The translations under genes and the position numbers were made by a program. DNA of 34,999 nt, from NCBI GenBank assembly GCA_964537965.1, contig CAZIDB010000014.1:1-34999 (forward strand). The letters run 5' to 3'. The notes below the pieces were generated by a model that saw only the letters and a program-made list of their open reading frames with translations, made no database searches and was not told the DNA's origin. The number at the start of each line of letters is the position of its first letter. The stretch's first letter is position 1. Shown here piece by piece: positions 16,852 through 25,065 of the stretch. The stretch comes from SURF-24 sp964537965 (GTDB taxonomy: Bacteria > Bacteroidota > Ignavibacteria > Ignavibacteriales > SURF-24).

Positions 16852-17279
16852 AATCCGGTTATTTAAGAAATTCTTTTTTTACGGTTATTCTTATGAACGC
16901 TGTAACAGCAGCCCAGGCTCAGACAGAACCCACTCAGGGAACAATTAACTTCCTTGGTTTTCAGTTTAACACAATAACTGAATTGGTCTTTTGCTTGTCT
17001 GCACTTGTTCTGCTTGCAGGAATAATTGCAATTACTATTCATCATTTTATATCTGCGGAAAGACGTCATCAGAATATTCTTAAAGCAAATATTGAAAAAT
17101 TACGGGCAGAGGATTTTCAGGTTGCGGTTTCCAATGATATGAAAAGACTTAGATCGTCTCTCATCAGAAAATCAAAGAGAAATTCAAAAGCAGATAAAAT
17201 TGTAAACGCCAAGAAATATGAAATTGCAACCGGTGAAATTGATCTTGCTATGAAATTGAAATCATTAATGAATAAATAA
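16848..17279 (+). CDS. Small signal-peptide plus TM protein, unknown function
   Basis: The 143-residue product begins with a probable signal peptide (to about residue 25, ending AAQAQ). A short periplasmic piece and one membrane segment follow (about residues 44-66, ELVFCLSALVLLAGIIAITI). The rest is a charged cytoplasmic tail with helical, Lys/Arg-rich character (RLRSSLIRKSKRNSKADK). I recognise no family. The ATGA overlap with the pseudokinase gene and the 17-base gap to flgF place it in the flagellar operon. It could anchor the HDOD/pseudokinase proteins at the membrane, which is inference from position. Confidence 0.7.
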   Translation: MKSGYLRNSFFTVILMNAVTAAQAQTEPTQGTINFLGFQFNTITELVFCLSALVLLAGIIAITIHHFISAERRHQNILKANIEKLRAEDFQVAVSNDMKRLRSSLIRKSKRNSKADKIVNAKKYEIATGEIDLAMKLKSLMNK

Positions 17280-17296
17280 GAGATTGGAGTTTAATT

Positions 17297-18004
17297 ATGA
17301 TTGATAGTATTGCCAAAACAACTCAAAAAATGCAGACGCAACAGAAGGATATGGAGATAATTGCTAATAACCTTGCCAATATTAATTCTACTGGTTATAA
17401 AAGAGAAGAACCGTTTACAGAATTTTTAAAAAGAGAAGAATTTTCCGGATTTAAACAGATAACAGATTTCAGAGAAGGAGCACTTATTACTACAGGAAAT
17501 CCATACGACTTCTCACTATCCGGTACCGGCTTTTTTGTTATTCAGACAGATGAAGGTAACGAATTGACTCGCAACGGTAAATTTAAACTTTCGGAAGAGG
17601 GCTATCTTGTAAATGATAAAGGGAATAAAGTTTTAGGACAAAAAGGGCCTATAAGTTTATCCGAGCTTCTTTTTGATCCAAGTAAAAGTATAAGAGTTTC
17701 AACAAATGGTGAAATAAAAGTTGGTGATAAAATTCTTGATAAGATTTTAATTGGCAAAATTGAAAGCCAGGAAAATTTATTACGGAATAATGATCAATCT
17801 TTTATTTATGAAAAAGGGGATTTCGGTCATGCTAAAGAAAACGAGTATGAAATTTCTCAGGGATATATTGAAGAATCGAATGTCAATCCCATAATTGAAA
17901 TGATGGCTATGATTGAACTCAACAGATCATTCGAATCTTCGCAAAAGTTAATGCAGAATTTTGATCAGCACCTTGGTAGAGTTAACGAGATAGGAAAAAT
18001 ATAA
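17297..18004 (+). CDS. flgF: Flagellar rod protein FlgF
   Basis: This is a 235-residue rod-family protein with paired terminal signatures: QKDMEIIANNLANINSTGYK at the N-terminus and ESNVNPIIEMMAMIELNRSF at the C-terminus. A middle segment, LSGTGFFVIQTDEGNELTRN, is common to FlgF, FlgG and FlgE. It is shorter than its neighbour and lies directly before flgG, the standard flgFG order of proximal and distal rod proteins. A GGAG lies upstream of the start. It is exported by the flagellar apparatus and has no signal peptide. Confidence 0.93.
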   Translation: MIDSIAKTTQKMQTQQKDMEIIANNLANINSTGYKREEPFTEFLKREEFSGFKQITDFREGALITTGNPYDFSLSGTGFFVIQTDEGNELTRNGKFKLSEEGYLVNDKGNKVLGQKGPISLSELLFDPSKSIRVSTNGEIKVGDKILDKILIGKIESQENLLRNNDQSFIYEKGDFGHAKENEYEISQGYIEESNVNPIIEMMAMIELNRSFESSQKLMQNFDQHLGRVNEIGKI

Positions 18005-18015
18005 GGAGAAATAAA

Positions 18016-18813
18016 ATGTCAACACGAGCATTAAGAACAGCAGCTTCAGGAATGTATGCACAACAAGTGAATATTGAAGTAATTTCAAACAACATTGCTA
18101 ACATTAATACAACAAGCTTTAAAAAGAACAGGGCAGAGTTTAAAGATCTTATGTATCAGGAAGTGAATACTACTCCGCTCAATTCTTATATGCCTGGAGT
18201 TACAGAGAATACAAATTCAAAGATTCAAATTGGCAATGGTATTCAAACCTCAACAACACAAAAACTTTTTATACAAGGTGATATGCAGACTACCGGAAAT
18301 AAATTTGACGTCGGAATTCAGGGTGAAGGATTTTTTCAGGTAAGAAAAGCCGACGGAACATTTGCTTATACAAGAGACGGAGCTTTTAAATTATCTTCTG
18401 AAGGATCAATAGTAACTTCAAGTGGTTATATTCTTGAACCGGGTATAAGGTTAAACAGCGATGTTCTTGATATTTCAATTTCTCGTGATGGTGTTATTAC
18501 CGCAACAGAAGTCGGTGGTAATAATGTCGAACTTGGTACTATCGAACTTGCCAAATTCCAAAATCCAGGTGGTTTAGTTGCACTTGGCGATAATATGTAT
18601 GAGGAAACTACTGAATCAGGAACACCGGTTCTCGGAACCCCGGGGGGACAAGGATTCGGAGAATTACACCAGGGTTTTCTTGAAGCTTCCAATGTTGATA
18701 TTGTTGAAGAAATGGTTTCCATGATTACAGCACAACGAGCTTATGAAATTAACTCCAAGACTGTAAAAACCGTCGAGGATATGATTAGTATGGTAAATAA
18801 TTTAAAGAGATAA
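18016..18813 (+). CDS. flgG: Flagellar distal rod protein FlgG
   Basis: The 265-residue product is a typical FlgG: STRALRTAASGMYAQQVNIE, then ISNNIANINTTSFKKNRAEF, LQGDMQTTGN-like and GEGFFQVRKADGTFAYTRDG segments. The C-terminus, EASNVDIVEEMVSMITAQRA, ends with a heptad-rich helix. FlgG forms the distal rod inside the P and L rings encoded just downstream. A TAAGGAG-like ribosome site precedes the ATG by about ten bases. Length and motifs are normal. Confidence 0.97.
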   Translation: MSTRALRTAASGMYAQQVNIEVISNNIANINTTSFKKNRAEFKDLMYQEVNTTPLNSYMPGVTENTNSKIQIGNGIQTSTTQKLFIQGDMQTTGNKFDVGIQGEGFFQVRKADGTFAYTRDGAFKLSSEGSIVTSSGYILEPGIRLNSDVLDISISRDGVITATEVGGNNVELGTIELAKFQNPGGLVALGDNMYEETTESGTPVLGTPGGQGFGELHQGFLEASNVDIVEEMVSMITAQRAYEINSKTVKTVEDMISMVNNLKR

Positions 18814-18822
18814 AAAACTGAA

Positions 18823-19485
18823 ATGTTTAACCTGATTTTATCAATATTGCTATTTGTTTTCTTTCCGCAAAAGGATCTTGAAACAGGAATAAAAAAATAC
18901 TTAAGTGAAAGACTTCAAGGTTATTCTAAATGGAATTATTCCATATTGACTAATTTAGATAATTTAGCCCGAAAGAATTTAATACTGGAAATCGATAAAG
19001 AAAGAGAATTACAGATTAAAGGAAACTATGGTTATATCCCAATTAAGGAGAAAGGAACAATAAAATCGTCATCTACATTTATAACGGTTAAACTGAATCT
19101 ATATAAAGAAGTTTTATGTGCAACAAGAAAAATTTCAGCGGGTTCAGAACTTAATCCGGTAGATTTTGAATTGATTGAAAAAGAAATTAGTACTCTTAAA
19201 GAAGAACCAGTCCAAAAATGTTTTGAAATTACAGGGTGTACAGCAAAATTAAATATTGGCAAAGATATGATTCTTCTCCAGAGTATGATTAAACCAAATA
19301 ATTTAATAAAAATCGGTGATGAAATTACGGCCGTATATTTCAATGGCGGTGTTGAGATTTCTTTCTCTGCCAAAGCCAGAACCGAAGGCAAAATTGGTGA
19401 TCAGATTCAGATTGTAAATAAAGATAATAAAATCTACCGGGCAAAAATTAAAGATGCCGGAACAGTTATTATAACGGAGTTATGA
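18823..19485 (+). CDS. flgA: Flagellar P-ring assembly chaperone FlgA
   Basis: The product has a hydrophobic N-terminus that can serve as signal peptide (MFNLILSILLFVFFPQ), a divergent middle, and a C-terminal SAF/ChapFlgA domain. Visible in that domain are ATRKISAGSELNPVDFELIE, LNIGKDMILLQSMIKPNNLI and GDQIQIVN. FlgA is a periplasmic chaperone for FlgI polymerisation. It is encoded two genes before flgI, and flgH starts two bases after its stop. At 220 residues it has the usual size. The N-terminal half would be hard to identify alone. Confidence 0.9.
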   Translation: MFNLILSILLFVFFPQKDLETGIKKYLSERLQGYSKWNYSILTNLDNLARKNLILEIDKERELQIKGNYGYIPIKEKGTIKSSSTFITVKLNLYKEVLCATRKISAGSELNPVDFELIEKEISTLKEEPVQKCFEITGCTAKLNIGKDMILLQSMIKPNNLIKIGDEITAVYFNGGVEISFSAKARTEGKIGDQIQIVNKDNKIYRAKIKDAGTVIITEL

Positions 19486-19486
19486 A

Positions 19487-20056
19487 ATGAGAAAAATATT
19501 TTTGACAATACTTTGTTTTGCAGGAATTTTAAATTCACAGGATATGAGGCAATATGCTTCAAATTCTCTTTTCTCTGATTACAAAGCTATAAGACTTGGT
19601 GATGCAATTACAATAATTGTAATAGAATCATCTACGGCATCAAACGAAGCACAGACTGCAACCACTAAAAATAGCGATATTGGTTTAACTGCAGAGGGTG
19701 GAATTGGTTCATCAAAAATACCCACAATCGATGTTGCTCTTGGATCTAAGAATGATTTCCAGGGTTCTGGTTCTACTAAATCAGTCGGAAATGTTTCCAC
19801 CAAAATCAGTGCGATGATTGATTCAGTTTATGATAATGGAAATCTTAGAATCAAAGGAAGTAGAAAGATTGTTATAAATGGTGAAGAACAAATTATAAGA
19901 ATAAAAGGAATTGTGAGACCAATAGATATCCTTACTGATAATTCAGTTCTCTCTTATAATATTTCCGAGGCTGAAATTGTTTTTGAGGGAAATGGAATGA
20001 TAGAACGAGCACAAGGTCCTGGCTGGCTAACAAAATTATTTCACTGGCTTTTTTAG
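19487..20056 (+). CDS. flgH: Flagellar L-ring protein FlgH, apparently without a lipobox
   Basis: Family positions are clear: SLFSDYKAIRLGDAITIIVI, NVSTKISAMIDSVYDNGNLR, IKGSRKIVINGEEQIIRIKG and the end GPGWLTKLFHWLF. FlgH forms the outer-membrane L-ring. Most FlgH proteins are lipoproteins. Here the only early cysteine (Cys10) is preceded by Thr-Ile-Leu, which does not fit the lipobox rule of a small residue at -1. The N-terminus looks like an ordinary short signal peptide instead. It lacks the long variable linker of enterobacterial FlgH and is compact at 189 residues. Confidence 0.94.
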   Translation: MRKIFLTILCFAGILNSQDMRQYASNSLFSDYKAIRLGDAITIIVIESSTASNEAQTATTKNSDIGLTAEGGIGSSKIPTIDVALGSKNDFQGSGSTKSVGNVSTKISAMIDSVYDNGNLRIKGSRKIVINGEEQIIRIKGIVRPIDILTDNSVLSYNISEAEIVFEGNGMIERAQGPGWLTKLFHWLF

Positions 20057-20064
20057 GTGATAAA

Positions 20065-21156
20065 ATGAAAAAAGTATTAATTATAATTCTTATTTGTCTT
20101 AGTCCGTTAGGCTTGCTAGCCCAAAGGATTAAAGACGTTTCATTTTTTAAAGGATCAACTTCTGAACAGTTGATTGGTTATGGTTTGGTTGTTGGTTTAG
20201 CTGGAACAGGGGATAGCTACCGTTCAACTTTTACTGTACAGTCCGTTGTAAGTATGTTAAAAAGATTTGGTATTACTGTCCCCGATGTAAATCTTAGAAC
20301 AAAAAATATTGCTGCAGTTATGGTTACTGCAAATGTAAACAGTTATTTAAAGAGCGGTTCTAAATTTGATGTAAACGTTTCTTCTATGGGAGATGCAACA
20401 AGTCTTATGGGTGGCACATTACTAATGAGTCCACTTTCAGGTAGAGATGCTGTTTTATATGCTTTATCCCAGGGTCCGGTTTCCATTGGCGGTTACGATG
20501 TTAATACATCTTCAGGTGGGAGGGTTGCAAAGAACCATGCCCTTAGTGGTAGAATTCCAGGCGGAGGTATTTTAGAAAAAGAACTGCCAACTTTTGAACT
20601 TGACAGTCTTGAAGTTCAGATCATATTGAATTCGCCAGATTACACAACAGCAAATAATATCGTTTCGGCAATAAACCAACAAATTGGTCAGGGTGTAGCA
20701 CTTGCAGTAGATGCTTCAGAAATTAAGGTAAAAATACCAACTGATAAACAAAATAATATACCCCAGTTTTTAGCTCAGCTCGAAGCGATTCAAGTCCAGA
20801 CTGACGTAGTAGCTAAAGTAGTTTTGAATGAGAAGACTGGAACTGTTGTAGCTGGCAGTAATGTAAAAATTCTTCCAGTTACAATTTCGCATGGCAGCTT
20901 AAAAATAAACATTAAATCATATCCTATGATTTCACAACCCGGTGCATTTTCAGGAGGTAATACAACCTTATTTAATAATTTAGTTCCTTCGGTGGAAAAA
21001 GAAAACAGTAATGTGGTATCAATAAACGGTGCCTCAAATGTTCAGGAGGTTGCGGCTGCTCTTAACTCTCTTAAGGTAACACCAAGAGATATAATAGCAA
21101 TTTTCCAGGCAATAAAGGAAGCGGGCGCTTTACAGGCAGAGTTAGTTATAATATAA
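20065..21156 (+). CDS. flgI: Flagellar P-ring protein FlgI
   Basis: The 363-residue protein has a signal peptide (KKVLIIILICLSPLGLLAQ) followed by the highly conserved FlgI body. Examples are LIGYGLVVGLAGTGDSYRST, FTVQSVVSMLKRFGI, NVNSYLKSGSKFDVNVSSMG and DATSLMGGTLLMSPL. FlgI subunits form the periplasmic P-ring around the rod. It follows flgH by eight bases and precedes flgJ, the common P-ring/muramidase pairing. No change from the family is visible. Confidence 0.98.
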   Translation: MKKVLIIILICLSPLGLLAQRIKDVSFFKGSTSEQLIGYGLVVGLAGTGDSYRSTFTVQSVVSMLKRFGITVPDVNLRTKNIAAVMVTANVNSYLKSGSKFDVNVSSMGDATSLMGGTLLMSPLSGRDAVLYALSQGPVSIGGYDVNTSSGGRVAKNHALSGRIPGGGILEKELPTFELDSLEVQIILNSPDYTTANNIVSAINQQIGQGVALAVDASEIKVKIPTDKQNNIPQFLAQLEAIQVQTDVVAKVVLNEKTGTVVAGSNVKILPVTISHGSLKINIKSYPMISQPGAFSGGNTTLFNNLVPSVEKENSNVVSINGASNVQEVAAALNSLKVTPRDIIAIFQAIKEAGALQAELVII

Positions 21157-21170
21157 TATGATGTGATGAT

Positions 21171-21989
21171 ATGGACGAGATAAACTTAAAAATAACAAAT
21201 CCGGAAAAACATCTGCAGGAAATGCAGAATATAAGTTCTAAAATTTCTCCGGAACGAAAGGAAAAACTTGCTAAAGCCGCTAAAGATTTTGAAAGTCTTT
21301 TAACCCAGATGATGCTGAAAAGTATGAATAAGACAAATGGGGGCATGTTTGGTGATGAAGAGGGTGACCAGTTTGGCGGTGATGTTATGGATACAATCTT
21401 TGAATCCGAGATTTCAAAATACATGACGGAATCAAAAAGCCTTGGAATAGCACAGATGATCTATAAAAATATGACAGGCGAAGACTTGCCGGATTTACGA
21501 GTAGAAACGCGCAGCATCAATAAAGAAAAAGCAATGGAGTTTATTAAGCACTTTAAACCGGAAAGCCCGGCGGTTACGCCAAGCAACAAATCACTTGAAC
21601 GCCTGGAAAAATATAATTCCGTAATAGATAATGCGGCCGAAAGCTTTGGAGTAGATTCAAAGATTATTAAATCAATTATTCTGGCGGAATCTGCAGCAAA
21701 TGAAAAGGCCCATTCAAGCGCTGATGCAAAAGGTTTAATGCAATTGATGAATGGTACCGCATCAGATATGGGTGTTAAAAACGTTTGGGACCCGGTTCAA
21801 AATATTAATGGCGGCACTAAATATTTTTCCCAATTACTACGACAATATAATGGAGATTTGAAGCTGGCCCTGGCTGCATATAACGCCGGCCCCGGAAATG
21901 TTGATAAATATAACGGAGTTCCGCCTTTTGATGAAACAAAGACTTACGTTACAAGAGTTTTAGGTTACTTAAACTATTTTGAAGGATAA
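21171..21989 (+). CDS. flgJ: FlgJ-like rod cap protein fused to a lytic transglycosylase (SLT) domain
   Basis: Residues ~35-100 form the FlgJ rod-binding domain (AAKDFESLLTQMMLKSMNKT, then GGDVMDTIFESEISKYMTES). Residues ~150-270 form an SLT/GH23 transglycosylase: probable catalytic Glu173 in IILAESAANEKA, then DAKGLMQLMNGTASDMGV and LALAAYNAGPGNVDKYNGVP. Together they cap the growing rod and open the cell wall for it. The domain pairing differs from enterobacterial FlgJ, whose C-terminal domain is a glucosaminidase of GH73 type. The start at 21171 has no strong ribosome site; translation may be coupled to flgI. Confidence 0.92.
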   Translation: MDEINLKITNPEKHLQEMQNISSKISPERKEKLAKAAKDFESLLTQMMLKSMNKTNGGMFGDEEGDQFGGDVMDTIFESEISKYMTESKSLGIAQMIYKNMTGEDLPDLRVETRSINKEKAMEFIKHFKPESPAVTPSNKSLERLEKYNSVIDNAAESFGVDSKIIKSIILAESAANEKAHSSADAKGLMQLMNGTASDMGVKNVWDPVQNINGGTKYFSQLLRQYNGDLKLALAAYNAGPGNVDKYNGVPPFDETKTYVTRVLGYLNYFEG

Positions 21990-21991
21990 CT

Positions 21992-22447
21992 ATGAATACA
22001 AAAGAGATACTTAATTGCCTGAATAATGAAGCCGGTATTCTTTTAAATCTGAAAAATACTATTATTGAAAAGCAGAAGGCTCTTATTGCTTCAGATGGAA
22101 ACGGAATTGATTTATTAAGCCATACCGAAGAATCCTTACTTGCCGGGCTTAGAAAAAGCGAAACTGAAAGATTAACTCTCCTTCATAACGTGATGGAGGA
22201 ATTCAGGTATATGGAAGAAACCAACCAGCAACCTAAACTTAGCCAGATTATAAAAGGTAAAGTTGTTAAAGAAGAGTTGGAAAAAATAAGCTCTGCAGAA
22301 GAATACTTGCGAAACCTTGTTAAAGATATTAAAGAAATAAACAGGCAGAACCAATTACTAATTCAAAACTCGCTTGAGTTTATTAATGAAACAATTTTAG
22401 CCTTACTTGGAAACAGAAAAAAATCATTTGTTGATAAAAAAGTTTAA
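21992..22447 (+). CDS. flgN: FlgN-type export chaperone for FlgK and FlgL
   Basis: The 151-residue product is almost entirely helical and charged, with the heptad pattern of FlgN (LNLKNTIIEKQKALIASDGN near the N-terminus, RNLVKDIKEINRQNQLLIQN near the C-terminus). FlgN holds the junction proteins FlgK and FlgL unfolded and delivers them to FlhA; flgK starts ten bases downstream. Sequence conservation in this family is low, so the immediate neighbourhood weighs heavily. The frequently adjacent anti-sigma factor gene flgM is not seen here. Confidence 0.82.
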   Translation: MNTKEILNCLNNEAGILLNLKNTIIEKQKALIASDGNGIDLLSHTEESLLAGLRKSETERLTLLHNVMEEFRYMEETNQQPKLSQIIKGKVVKEELEKISSAEEYLRNLVKDIKEINRQNQLLIQNSLEFINETILALLGNRKKSFVDKKV

Positions 22448-22456
22448 TCAGTTACC

Positions 22457-23815
22457 ATGAGTATCAGTAAATTATTAAATATATCCCAGAGGAGCTTGTT
22501 TGTTTACCAAAAAGCTTTGGAAGTAACCTCTAACAATATTGCCAATGCAAGCGATCCTAACTTTTCAAGGCAAAGAGTAGACTTTTCAGCGCTCCAGGCA
22601 AATACTGCCGAAACACTTGCCGTAGGTGATGGAGTTGAAATTTCCGATATCAAACGTTTGAGAGATCAGTTTACGGAAAATCAGATTATCGCTTATACGC
22701 AGAGTGATTCTTATAATGAGAAGAAAGCCGAACTTCTGTCAAACCTTGAATCGGTTCTTTCAGAACCGAGTGATCTTGGACTTTCAAATTTACTCGGTGA
22801 ATTTTTTAATTCCTGGGAAGAGTTAAGTGTTAATCCTGAAAATGCACAATTAAGGACTAACGTTGTTCAGAGTGCAGAAAATTTATCTAACAAACTAAAA
22901 AATATTTATGATGGATTTACCACACTGCGGGGAGACCTGGAAGAGCAAGCCGTTGAAAATGTGGATTTATTAAATAAGTATGTCAGCGAAATAAAAACTC
23001 TTAATGATGAGATTTTCAGGTTGGGAGTAACAGATTCTAATTCAAATGCTCTTTTAGACAGAAGGGATGAACTTATTCTTGAACTAAGTAACATTGCGAA
23101 TATAAATGTTTCATATGATTCCGATAATATGGCTAACATTACCATTGGAGGGGTTTATGCAGTTGACAGGTATTATAGTGCTCAGTTTAAGGTTGTGGAA
23201 GATAACGGGAATCTTTCTATACAAACTGTTGATGGTATAAGTAAATTAAAACTTACTAAAGGAAGCCTTGGGGCAATTGTTGAAACTGCAAATACAACTA
23301 TTCCAGGTTACCTCAGCTACCTTGATACTGTAGGCAATTCTATTGTAGAAAATGTAAACTCGATTCACGAATCAGGGTATACAAATACGGAGCCTCCGCT
23401 TACAGGTATAAAATTCTTTGATAGTTATGATAAAGGCAACCTTGTCATTAATTCCAATATTAAAAGTGATGTAAATTTTATTGCAACTTCCGCAGACGGA
23501 ACAAACGGAAATAATGATATTGCTCTTCAGATTGCGGAATTAAGCAATGCAAAAATTATAAACGGGCAAAGTCTTGTAACAAGTTATTCAAATTTTGTAA
23601 GTGGCATTGGAAACACTATAAGCATGTGCAAACTTAATAATGAATCCAATTCGCTTGTGCTTCAGCAGTTAGAGCAGCAAAAATCATCTTACTCCGGTGT
23701 TTCCTTAGATGAGGAAATGACGAACGTGCTTCAGTTCCAGAAGTCTTATGAGGCTGCGGCAAAACTGATTAAGGTTGCAGATGAGCTTTTTGAAATATTA
23801 TTGAATGCGGTCTAA
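22457..23815 (+). CDS. flgK: Hook-filament junction protein FlgK (HAP1)
   Basis: N-terminal family sequence: NISQRSLFVYQKALEVTSNN followed by IANASDPNFSRQRVDF. C-terminal sequence: YSGVSLDEEMTNVLQFQKSY then EAAAKLIKVADELFEILLNA. The N-terminal third also has the SNLLGEFFNSWEELSVNPEN segment diagnostic of FlgK. FlgK is the first junction protein between hook and filament. Its 452 residues make it compact compared with enterobacterial FlgK (about 550), mainly through a smaller outer domain. flgL follows two bases later. Confidence 0.96.
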   Translation: MSISKLLNISQRSLFVYQKALEVTSNNIANASDPNFSRQRVDFSALQANTAETLAVGDGVEISDIKRLRDQFTENQIIAYTQSDSYNEKKAELLSNLESVLSEPSDLGLSNLLGEFFNSWEELSVNPENAQLRTNVVQSAENLSNKLKNIYDGFTTLRGDLEEQAVENVDLLNKYVSEIKTLNDEIFRLGVTDSNSNALLDRRDELILELSNIANINVSYDSDNMANITIGGVYAVDRYYSAQFKVVEDNGNLSIQTVDGISKLKLTKGSLGAIVETANTTIPGYLSYLDTVGNSIVENVNSIHESGYTNTEPPLTGIKFFDSYDKGNLVINSNIKSDVNFIATSADGTNGNNDIALQIAELSNAKIINGQSLVTSYSNFVSGIGNTISMCKLNNESNSLVLQQLEQQKSSYSGVSLDEEMTNVLQFQKSYEAAAKLIKVADELFEILLNAV

Positions 23816-23817
23816 TT

Positions 23818-25065
23818 ATGAAAGTAACAGATTTTATACTCCAGAATACTTACCTGAATAATATAAACAGGCAGAAGTATGACCTGAACAAAGTGCAGGA
23901 ACAGATTACCACCCGGCAAAAAGTGAATCGCCCGTCAGATTCGCCTTTGGGAACAGCAAGAATAATCAGGTTTACGGAACAGCTTGGAAGCATACAAACG
24001 TATATGTCCAACGCAGAAAATGCGAATGGATTTGTTACTAAAACAATTTCCTCGATGCAGTCAATGCAAACAATTGTAAGCGATATTCAAAGCCTTCTTG
24101 TTCAGACAGATAATGCATTGAACAGCGGGTCCTTTGATAACTATGCACAAAAAATTGAATCTTACCTTGCTAATATTGTGGATTATGCAAATGAAGAATA
24201 TGATGGTAAGTACCTGTTTGCCGGTTCTACATTTTATGATAAACCTTTTTCATTTGATGAAGCTACGTTGGAGACGACATTTAATTCTTCATCTCCCAAT
24301 GGTTCTCATACAATAAGATTATCAAAATCAATTGAACAGAAAATTAATATTGGCGGAGAAGATCTTTTTGCTTCCGTTATGAAACTTAACGGAAATTTTG
24401 ACAGAAGCGCAGCAGCAGGAACAACATCAGCTTTAACAAATACAATTTACGATGCCGACGGAAATGAGTATGGAGTGCAGGTTACTTATACTAAAACGGC
24501 AGATAATCAATATTCCATGCAGTATAATATTACAGATGCTTCCTCCAATGTAATTGCAAATGATACATTGGATTTGGCTTTTGATGCTACTACCGGTGAA
24601 CTTGTTACTGTTGACGGCGCAGATCCTTCAGCTATAAGTATTGATATCGATTCTCCGAAAATCAGATTTAAGATTGACCCGACAAATCTGAAGGAAGCAG
24701 ATAAAGCAGAAGCGCTTGCGCAGGACATAGATTTGAAAGGTGACTTTTTTAATACGCTTGCTTCAATCAGTACAAAGTTAGCTAACGGTGAAAAACCAAC
24801 GGCAAACCAGGTTGCCTTTATTAATGATTTCAATAATCATATCCTGTATAAACTTTCTGAAGAAGGAAACATTGCCAACAGGATTGACAACGTATTAAAC
24901 CAGCTTACAAATGAAGAAACAAATATACAGGAGCTTGTTTCCAACGAGAAAGATACCGATATGGTAAAAGCGGCAATGGAATTACAAACACTTAATTATT
25001 CTCTTGAGTATGCTTATAAAATTTCTTCAATGATTCTTCCTCAATCATTACTGGATTACTTATGA
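23818..25065 (+). CDS. flgL: Hook-filament junction protein FlgL (HAP3) with an inserted FlgE-like domain
   Basis: The ends are typical of FlgL: RQKYDLNKVQEQITTRQKVN with RPSDSPLGTARI near the start, and MVKAAMELQTLNYSLEYAYK then SSMILPQSLLDYL at the end. At 415 residues it is about 100 longer than enterobacterial FlgL. The extra length is an insert at about residues 190-295, beginning KLNGNFDRSAAAG. This insert resembles the FlaE/D2 unit of the FlgE encoded here, with NTIYDADGNEY facing NTVYDDSGREY and TTGELVTVDGADPSAISI facing TTGALLTMDGAAPDVISI. motA overlaps the stop by four bases. Confidence 0.94.
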   Translation: MKVTDFILQNTYLNNINRQKYDLNKVQEQITTRQKVNRPSDSPLGTARIIRFTEQLGSIQTYMSNAENANGFVTKTISSMQSMQTIVSDIQSLLVQTDNALNSGSFDNYAQKIESYLANIVDYANEEYDGKYLFAGSTFYDKPFSFDEATLETTFNSSSPNGSHTIRLSKSIEQKINIGGEDLFASVMKLNGNFDRSAAAGTTSALTNTIYDADGNEYGVQVTYTKTADNQYSMQYNITDASSNVIANDTLDLAFDATTGELVTVDGADPSAISIDIDSPKIRFKIDPTNLKEADKAEALAQDIDLKGDFFNTLASISTKLANGEKPTANQVAFINDFNNHILYKLSEEGNIANRIDNVLNQLTNEETNIQELVSNEKDTDMVKAAMELQTLNYSLEYAYKISSMILPQSLLDYL

